Shown piece after piece: positions 56,584 through 64,000 of a stretch of 64,000 bases of DNA (positions are counted from its first letter, which is position 1; every line of letters starts with the position of its first letter). A model generated the notes under the pieces. That model did not search any database, was not told where the DNA came from, and was given only the letters and a program-made list of their open reading frames with translations. This DNA comes from Bolinopsis microptera (Eukaryota; Ctenophora; Tentaculata; Lobata; Bolinopsidae). Location: the NCBI RefSeq assembly GCF_026151205.1, contig NC_087074.1, forward strand, positions 15,916,962-15,980,961, in the 5' to 3' direction. A program made the translations under genes and the position numbers.

Positions 56584-57447
56584 TAATTGTCGCCCACCCA
56601 TTTTACCATGGAAACATGTAGTTATAAGCTATCTATATATAGTATTATCTATATATAATATTATACATTGCACATCGTTTATTAATTGTAATTAAAGCAA
56701 CTCATTCAATGTTTTATCTGGCAACAGTTATTATACATAGTGTGCACTGAGTGGGAATGTGAGTATGCATTTTTTGCACTTATTAACGGTGAATCTTAAC
56801 GTGGGCTGATTTTATTTGGTGATATCAATTATTTCATAGCCAAACTGGGGAAGGTTAAATAAAACAAGTTGTAATTAAATTAAATTAGATGATAGTAGAA
56901 ACTTTTCGCAAATAAACTGTGAACAGTGAACAGTGAACACATATAATTTGAGAGAGAATTGATTCGTTCACCGGACACATACATTATACTGTCCAGAGAT
57001 ATTATGGGAGGTTCAAGCTTATTAAAAGATTCTTTGAACTTTTGAAAAGTAGCAAAAATTGAGAAAAATGGATAATCTAGGAGGGGATAGGGAGTTGGTT
57101 CAAACATATAAGTAATAAAACATGTTTTATTTTGCAGAATTATACAATATGCATATGTTATCGTCTTCGACTATAAGGAATGATGGGGCGATGACGTGAT
57201 TATAATTGTATATGATAAAGTTCCAGGTGGTGACTAATTGAAGGCGTGTAAGTGTGAGGATGAAGAATCAGCCTTGATGCATGAGCTGGAAGGGTGAACG
57301 AGGTAAAAATATGTACATGGTACAATTTCATAGAAACTGAGAACAAAAATCCTTTACATCAGTACAGACCGATATGCTTGCCTTCAATTACAAACCTTGC
57401 TTTAAAAATGATATTGTTATTCAAGTTAAAAGCCGAATTGCAGTCGG
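56584..57447. repeat. 901-bp duplication, unit 2
   Basis: Near-identical copy of 55684-56546. After AATTGCAGTCGG it leads into unique sequence rather than hexamers, so the right edge marks the limit of the original segment. Confidence 0.9.
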
Positions 57448-58454
57448 AACTGCAGAGTGGAGACGTACATTTTGTTAATTTACTAAAGTAACTGGTAAAA
57501 ACACTTCTATGGAAATAAAACCAGGTTATATAATAAATTTATAGTCTATTAAACTACATCGATAATAGTATATTATATGGATAACAATAATAATAATATC
57601 AGTTTCGGCTGCTCAGGTCAAAATCCGAAAACCTATCATTTTATGCAGCCTAGATTTAATGATTCAAATAAGAAGCGCAGTGTTTCTAAAGTAAGCAGCA
57701 TTTTAGACCGTAGACTTTTACAATAGCTGGATCAGCTGGCTTACGGAAAAACAATATATGCTCTTCGCATAAAAAAACACAATTAAAACGAATGCAAAAT
57801 TTGTGAGTCTACTTCTATAGATGACATATCAAAAATATTTTTAAATAGGACTCAAGCAATCAGGCGTAATCTAAACTAGCTTTATATTAAAATCTCAGCA
57901 TTTTGATCCAGCGAAAAATTCTATTTGTACCTCGACTCATATGTCATACGAAACAGTACACTAGAAAATAAGGCTCAACAATTTTAACTTCTGAAGGCGG
58001 CTCTGTATCATTCTACATTCTGACAACAGTCCTTCTATGCTATGTCAACAATTTTAAAACCTATTCATTCAACTTATAGGATTTCAAGGTATTACACAAG
58101 TGGCAATGATGAATCATGGATGATAATTGATTATTGACGAAAACTCGACAAGCAAGTTTGAAACCCAAAGTAAGAAATCGGGATCAAATATGATTGACAC
58201 GTAACGCGCGCGTATAACATGTGCTTATCCAATGCGAAACTAAAAGTGGTGAAAATGGAAGAATCGACTGTAGAGTGATTTAGCGCGACCGTACCATTTA
58301 ACAGTGTTCATTGTGCATACGAACTTACGAATCCCAAAATAGCTGAAACTCAGGTCAAATCCAGAATGAGAATCTTTACATCTGTAAGGAATCTATGTTC
58401 CGGTGTATTCTTTTTGGTATGACTTACTATCACCACTCATTCGAGGAATATGTT
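57448..58454. other. Unassigned AT-rich DNA
   Basis: I see no gene, satellite or element here. Confidence 0.4.
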
Positions 58455-58579
58455 CAATCAAAGAATATTCATGTTCATTTTTTTCGAATGAAGGTTCATT
58501 ATCCGCTCCTACTAAATCGCTCGCCCAAATTTTAAGAAAATTCTTGTGAAAAGGCCCTTTGGTAATTAGTAAAAGCCTT

Positions 58580-59340
58580 CATTATCGCATTTATTTGATA
58601 GTTTTGATAATCAGATCGAGCCAAATTTTATAGGATTGTATTTGGCCATTCAATTTACGTTTGATCTGAAAAATGAGAGTTGTAGCTCCTCAGATGACCG
58701 AGATACCAGGCATGACGAAATTATTCATTACGTGTGATCAGGTTATTCGATCGCCTGTTCAGCTGTTCAGGTGATTAGATGGCCCCGTTAAATTGCAAGG
58801 GAACCCAATTAAGGTGTCCTGTCACATAATCACCCAATCAATTTTTTTAACGAGATAAATTAAATGCTTGATTACTTCGTCATTTCAAATCCGTTTGGCC
58901 TCAATTTTTCAGATCAGATGCAACAATTAATTATCTACAACAACAAATAAAAAAGATACAAGGTACAAGGGCAGGTCTCTCCCGAACATTGGGATGGCCT
59001 GAGGTGCTTATCTCCTTTTCAGTAACCCTAAGCCACTCTGTCACTGTGCCAAGGCACTATACTAGCTGTAGGGGGTTAGTCCTACGAGCCAGAGAGTGTG
59101 TATCACCAGCCGAAGCTGAACCAAATCACAGCTTGGTAACTGGCCGACTTGCATCCGACCGGATTTGAACTCGGGTCTTCTGCTTGGGAGGCGATCGTGT
59201 TACCACTACACCACCCGGTCGACCGTAATCTGAAAATAAATAATCTGAAATAAATGGGCGTCTACCATGTCCGGAAAGAACAATATATGATATAGGTGAT
59301 TTAATATTATATGGGCGTAGTCTAAATATACAAATTTTCG
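58580..59340 (+). repeat. Dispersed repeat R1, copy 2 (split by a SINE)
   Basis: Same orientation and landmark order as 9620-10081: GATCGAGCCAAAT, AATGAGAGTTGTAGCTCCTC, CCCCGTTAAATTGCAAGGG, then after the SINE GATATAGGTGATTTAATATT. Compared with copy 1, a minus-strand SINE (58965-59225) interrupts it. Confidence 0.65.
58965..59225 (-). mobile_element. tRNA-derived SINE, copy 2
   Basis: On the - strand the head at about 59222-59152 has the same A box TGGTGTAGTGG, anticodon loop CTCCCAA (CCC, Gly) and B box GAGTTCAAATCC, followed by the shared core CAGTTACCAAGCTGTGATTT. The body then differs from copy 1 and runs to a tail with CTTGTACCTTGTATC. Two SINE families therefore share the head and core but have different 3' parts. 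Confidence 0.75.
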
Positions 59341-59408
59341 AACATTAGCGACGGAATCCTCGAATGAGTAGTTACGGCATGTGATCTGCAAAGTTACAGG
59401 TCCATATT

Positions 59409-60333
59409 TTGACCATTGTTAATGATCTGGCCCGGCGCTTGATTCACGATGTCAATCCTTCGCAGCTCGGTGAGGCACAGTGGTGCATCTCGCCGATCTA
59501 CCGAAGCATTATTTGATGCGCGCGCGACCCAGTAGTGCATCGCGCTACAAGCCCGGCGCGTGCTACTTCGTATGTCGTAGCTCTTGCCGTCGGGAGAAAG
59601 CGGCGCGCGCTACTTCGAAGAAATTTAGACGAGTAACATCCGTCAAGTCCATATTATGAAACACGCTGGTGGCATAAGACCCAACGTATGTAACCGGTAT
59701 AGTAACGTTAGTTGTGTCCCACCCCACGATCCACCCCTTGTAGATTTTTTGGGTTAGGCGTGGCTCCTGGAAGTAGCCTGAGTGGGTTGTGAAGTCGAAA
59801 CTTGATTTTTCTGATGGTTTGGGACAAGTACTACCTATTTTTACACTAAAACATGTTCCTGGTTCCTGGTTCCACCTACCCCGGAATTGCTCTAACCAGA
59901 GCCCTCTCGCTTGCAGTAGCGCGCGACCGCCGAAGGAAACAAGCGCGTCACGCAGTACGCGTATACACATGGATATGTCATATGTGAAACCCCGGAACAT
60001 AAATGCACTACGGTGGTAAAGATTTTCGGTCTTGATTTTTATACCTGGATTTCAATAATATAATTTTGGGATGGGCGTGGCCCCTGGGAGTGGCCTGAGT
60101 GGGTTGAGAGGTCGAAACTTAATTTTTATGATAGTTTGGGACAGATACTATTTATTTAACCAATAAAACCATGTGCTACATACCCCGGATAGGAACACAA
60201 ATCGCATATCGGGTTGACGGATGTCAGATGTTACTCGTCTAAATTTCTTCGAAGTAGCGCGCGCCGCTTTCTTTTCCCGATGGCACATGCTACGAAGTAG
60301 CGCGCGCCGGGCCAGATCATTAACAATGGTCAA
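59409..60333. mobile_element. GC-rich DNA element with long inverted ends
   Basis: TTGACCATTGTTAATGATCT then GGCCCGGCGC at the left is mirrored at the right end. The similarity continues inward: CGGCGCGCGCTACTTCGAAG, AAATTTAGACGAGTAACATC on the left against their complements at 60215-60275. The left arm has about 115 extra bases (59440-59550) starting TTGATTCACGATGTCAATCC; a related TTGATTGACGATGTCAATCC is at 63610. Inside are two direct repeats (about 59750-59850 and 60070-60165) with CCTGAGTGGGTTG and GTCGAAACTT. A SINE-tail scrap (ATAAGACCCAACGTATGTAA) lies at 59674. No transposase is encoded. Confidence 0.75.
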
Positions 60334-61056
60334 CATCAAGAGTTTAAATCCCAATTAGTCAAACTGAGCAGATTGAGCTGTAGTAATACACAGTACTGAG
60401 GTGTTAAAACATTTTCATTACTATCTCCAGGACATTGCTGTTTAAATTGTCCAGTGGTTTGAGACATCTTTCAAAGCCTTTGACTATTTCACTGATGTTA
60501 TCTACCATAGTTTTAGGGTAGTTGGATTGGAAGAAAAAGGTTTTTAATTCATCAATTTGTTTTCGGAGTCTGTCGTTATCATTGATGATTCGCCGGAGTC
60601 TCAGGCATGCACTATAGACTATGCTGCTGAATGTATGGTTCGGGTGGTGGGAACCGAAGTACAGGTAGGATCAGCGAGCATCAGTCTCTTGAACATGGAG
60701 GTCTGTCTGAAGATCACCTGTATTACTGGACCGCGCTCAGCCTGTCATTCCGCCGAATCTCTATTGTTTATGAACATAAAAGCCTGAGGTCCACAGGTAA
60801 CACCTGTAGTGTCGAAACAAAATTTGATGTCTAAGAACGACACATAAACAACGTTATCTTCTATGATGTTCTCATCAATGTGGAGGCCAAGTTCTGCTAG
60901 CCTTGAATTGACAGTCGCGATGAATTTTGAAAACTGTCTTTTCGTACCATGGAATACTCCACAGCCGTCGTCTATGTATCTCTTGACCGATTTGACAGGT
61001 TCCATTAGTTCCGTGTCTGAATAGACTTGCTCACGCATGACATGGTATACTGCTAT

Positions 61057-61356
61057 TGTTATTACTGTTCACACCTTTCTCTCTCTTTCGTGACAGAATA
61101 CTTCTAACCGTGTTTACCTTTTCTAGCAATGACAAGCAAAGAAGGATAACCGATTGGACTGGGGAGGAGCGGAACATTGGCAGCACACTACCGTCCAATC
61201 GGTAAGTATTTATAATGTTTAGTTATTAGGTATATATTTGGAATTGGTTTAATTTGGTTGTAAAGTTATTCTATTATGTAATAAAGTATTTTGTTTTACA
61301 GGTTTTGTACATACGACAAATACGGGTTTTATTGGTCAACTAGAGGCAATCTAACA
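61057..61356 (+). mobile_element. Probable solo LTR, 300 bp
   Basis: It begins TGTTATTACTG and ends CAATCTAACA (TGTTA...TAACA, that is TG...CA), flanked by a five-base duplication GCTAT (61052-61056 and 61357-61361). It splits the reverse transcriptase exactly between ...LANIA and VYHVM; removing it and one duplication restores that frame. It contains AATAAA at 61280, as an LTR should in + orientation, and a 10-bp inverted pair CCGATTGGAC / GTCCAATCGG at about 61150 and 61191. Confidence 0.65.
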
Positions 61357-61800
61357 GCTATGTTTGCAAGTTGTACACAGATACTGCCTCCTGTCGGTAC
61401 TCCTCGTTTCTGTCTGTACCACTCTCCGTTAAATTTGCCTATAGACGACTCAAAACTGAGTTCAACACTTCTTATCAACCACTCCTTGAATTTGGCGGAC
61501 CATTCTGGTCTCTTTTCTTCCATGGCCACCTTCAAGGCTTGGAGTGTAAGGTGGGGACTCAATGAATCATATAAAGCTTTGTAATCAAATGTGAATGCTT
61601 TTATGTTGCTTTTGAGTTCTGTGTCCAGGGTATTGTTGATGTTGGCGAGCCAGACTAAGGCGTCTCTATTATCAATAAGAAGGACTTCGCAAAAATCCGT
61701 TTCTAGTTGAAGTAGGTATTTATCAGCTAGGAAGACATCCGGTCGTCTGCTGGCTCCTTCGTGGAGGGCGGTAATGAGTCTTGCTGGTGGTTTGGCCCCT

Positions 61801-62066
61801 GGTATGAATAAAACAAATATTCAGAATAAAACAAATATTATATTCAAATCTCTTTATTCAACAATAATAAATCATTATAGGGACCTAATTTGTGACTTGA
61901 TTGTTATGTTAGGGCTATTCTGTTAGCTGATGCTGACAGGCACCGCATGGGGCAGAGACTTAGTACCATTACGCTGGAGGCTTACAATGACCCTTTTTGA
62001 ACCCCATGGCAGTGCTAGTTTTATTATGGTACAAATTGTAAAGCGAAGTTATGAAAACGATCAGAG
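61801..62066. other. Second insert in the reverse transcriptase
   Basis: About 265 bases separate the reverse-strand codons for KLKKEEL from those for PGAKPPA. The edge at 61800 looks like a splice acceptor on the - strand (ATACCAG) but no matching GT donor is present. An AATAAA on the - strand lies near 61855. Its nature is undecided: insertion of another element or a decayed intron. Confidence 0.45.
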
Positions 62067-62329
62067 TTCTTCTTTCTTCAGTTTATGAATTTTAAAAGCA
62101 GGGTAGAAATACGGCTGGCCAGGGCGATAGTGTGGGAGGGTACTGGGGCGGTTTGTGGGTCCAGTTTGGTCTGCTCTGGTGTTGTCAGAAACACCCATCA
62201 CTTCTTTCGCATCCCTTGCTAATATCAGTCCTTCTTCTTTTCCCTGTACCCAGTGCTTGAAGAGTTTCTCATACAGTTGTTGGGTAGGGTCACAGTCCAA
62301 GACAATGGTCAACATATCGGGCAGAGTAA

Positions 62330-63586
62330 AGATTTTTAACTTGAATTATAACTTTTCTGGGGTTGGTTCGGCACGTGGGTGTGGTTCCAGCGGATATATT
62401 GACATCGTCAATCAACGCAGTACACGTAGACACATAGATAGCCCCAAGCGTTTTGGTCCCTCATTCCTGCCACTCAGCATTGCCTACTGTAAAGACAATA
62501 GAGAAACTGACCCTGTCTCACTAAATTCCCCTAAATTCAACCACTTACCATAATAAAAATACTAACAACCAAATAAAGTTTTTTAAATAAAGAATATTTC
62601 CTCAAGTTTACGTCTAGCTAACTAATTCGTGGTTTAAGCTCTTATTTTATTTATGATTAAAGGAATGTAAAATAAAACTTTTCGTTTCATTGAAAACTTT
62701 TCGTTTCATTGATATGTGAATGCTTTCCCTTTCACTTTCACCTTTTGTTTACCTATTATATAGCTTGCTAGGCTTGTTTATTGTTCGATATACTTTAACC
62801 AATATAATGCGAGAAGCTCAATAGAAGAGCGCTGCGCATTGGAAGTAGTGTGCCATTGATACTTGTACCACGTGACCCCCATCGTCGTTTCATTATAGTG
62901 ATAGTGAAAACTCTACCCCTTGCCCCTACGATACAGGGGGAGCCGCGCACTCGTGCGCGGCGGGTCATACAACGTATGTCAAATTGATACATGTTACGTA
63001 TCCCAAATATCATACATCAGAGATATATATGGATACACCAGGAAAAACCATCTCTGCGCGGCGTCAACCAATTAATGTGCGGCGTCAGTAAATTTTAAAG
63101 TTCGCGCGAAAATTGTTTTATATTGAACCCTGTTTGCTGCTTGTTGTTTTGCATTTTCTAGCTATTGTGATGTTATCGACACCTGTGAAGATTCCAGGAA
63201 ACCTTACCGTTAGGGGCCTAACTTTGGAAGTAAAAGAGATAGAAAGTTCAGGTTTTCAACAAAATGTCCGTCTCGTAAAACTAAAGTTAGCTCCCCAGGA
63301 GCCAAATTTGGGACAACTTAGATTTTGAATTAAACCGAAAAGTTTGATTTTGGGCTAAATAAAAGATCACAGCTTTTAAACTTTGCAAAATAATGTCGTT
63401 GTCATGACTCCAGATTGTAATTCACGCGAGCGATCATGCAGTGAACATGACGTACGCGCGCTGACACACGTTCTATCGAAAAACAACCACCTCTAGTAAC
63501 ACGGCCAGCCGGTAAACTTTGTTGGGATTGCTGCATCCTCCCGGACACATAAAAACCAGTTTTTCTGAGGTCTGCCTCTTAATCTT
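62330..63586. other. Unassigned DNA with a strong short hairpin
   Basis: No gene recognised. There is a perfect nine-base stem with a two-base loop, GCCGCGCACTCGTGCGCGGC, at about 62942-62961, a tandem AACTTTTCGTTTCATTGA near 62677-62711, and TTGACATCGTCAATCAA at 62399, the complement of the motif found in the elements at 59440 and 63610. Confidence 0.45.
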
Positions 63587-63883
63587 TTACCATGCTTTGG
63601 GATCCAGTTTGATTGACGATGTCAATCCATCGAGATCGTTGCTCTGCGAAGCAAAGCAACGATCGACGATGCGAAGCAAGAATGCTAGTTTGCGCGGCGC
63701 GTCGAAGCGGCGAAGTCCTCCAAGGATCCAGTGCAGAAGATAGTTTGGTATTCTTTCTTCTGGCATCCTCACCACATGGCCAAACCATCTGCATCGGAGC
63801 CTAGCTGCTTGTACGAAAGTATCAACAGGGGCGATATTAGCCCGCTTAAGTACGTCAGCATAAGATACGTGATAAAACTCCAA
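63587..63883 (-). pseudogene. C-terminal fragment of a non-LTR retrotransposon
   Basis: On the - strand a 98-residue frame contains RLRCRWFGHVVRMPEERIP, a very common signature at the C-terminus of LINE reverse-transcriptase proteins, preceded by DVLKRANIAPVDTFVQAA. Downstream on the - strand the sequence runs into repetitive GC-rich DNA. No catalytic part remains in the window, so it is a truncated relic of a lineage different from the intact LINE at 30162. Confidence 0.6.
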
Positions 63884-64000
63884 TTAGAAGGATTAAAAAA
63901 GATATGATTTCTAAAAGTATTACAAATGATTGCTTTTTTTGGAATGCTTCTAATGAAGTTTTAGTAAGAATTGAGGGAGCCATTTATGTCAGTATTAAAG

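Larger units (their letters stand above)
60430..62315 (-). pseudogene. Penelope-like reverse transcriptase, broken
   Basis: Read on the - strand, pieces in order are: PYFYPAFKIHK (about 62090), PPARLITALHEGASRRPD (about 61780), the catalytic-region FTFDYKALYDSLSPHLT (about 61580), KRGVPTGGSICVQLANIAV (about 61400), RYIDDGCGVFHGT (about 60980), SFLDIKF, and the thumb-like HHPNHTFSSIVYSACLRLRR (about 60640) to about 60430. This order and these motifs fit Penelope-like elements. It is dead: a stop or shift near 60665, a solo LTR at 61057-61356, and a further insert at about 61801-62066. No GIY-YIG endonuclease was seen. Confidence 0.75.

Noticed and set aside
56393-57491. LINE RT relic (LHQYRPICLPSITNL) in the duplicated unit
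   Set aside because: Only a short, weak resemblance to the YRPI motif; no neighbouring RT motif, so not listed as a feature.
59563-60019. 145-residue antisense frame and a + strand frame in the GC-rich element
   Set aside because: Lies in the inverted-repeat element and a SINE scrap; no family signature.
61202-61301. Spliceosomal intron on the + strand (GTAAGT...TTTTACAG)
   Set aside because: It lies inside the TG...CA insertion with target duplication and no coding exon flanks it in that orientation.

Overview
This window is animal nuclear DNA. Its genes are split by short GT-AG introns, it is AT-rich, and it encodes metazoan families: ionotropic glutamate receptors, seven-helix receptors and an immunoglobulin-superfamily receptor. 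The glutamate receptors are very divergent, arrayed in tandem, and carry a cysteine-containing M1-M2 loop. A receptor gene sits inside an intron of another gene. Together these suggest a non-bilaterian marine invertebrate. A ctenophore is my leading guess and a cnidarian the main alternative; nothing in the window settles it.

Layout. 1-21,000: four complete tandem glutamate-receptor genes on the + strand (A, B, C, D), all with the same three-exon architecture and intron phases (2, then 1). A-C are recent duplicates and D is an old paralogue. Decayed pieces of D-type genes and D-type upstream sequence lie between them. 21,474-37,140: one 23-exon + strand gene for a coiled-coil protein of about 992 residues. 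Every exon junction keeps the frame. Its introns hold a minisatellite, a 9-bp satellite split by a DNA transposon with CACAGTG ends, a complete nested GPCR gene, and an intact non-LTR retrotransposon. 38,557-40,468: a disordered, tyrosine-motif protein with a one-base frame break. 41,809-42,885: a second GPCR. 43,831-48,658, - strand: a two-exon, roughly 1,561-residue Ig-domain membrane receptor.

49,459 to the end is a repeat and transposon domain. It contains a 119-bp satellite with a six-unit higher-order pattern, a 341-bp dimeric satellite broken by a G-tract MITE, a long (TCAGGG)n array beside a 901-bp tandem duplication, tRNA-derived SINEs, a GC-rich inverted-repeat element, and a broken Penelope-like reverse transcriptase carrying a probable solo LTR. 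Fragments of other retroelements are also present. I found no host gene beyond 48,658.

The genes do not form a pathway. The receptor genes are cell-surface signalling proteins; the coiled-coil gene is probably structural. Exon limits were inferred by hand from splice signals and frame continuity, without transcripts.
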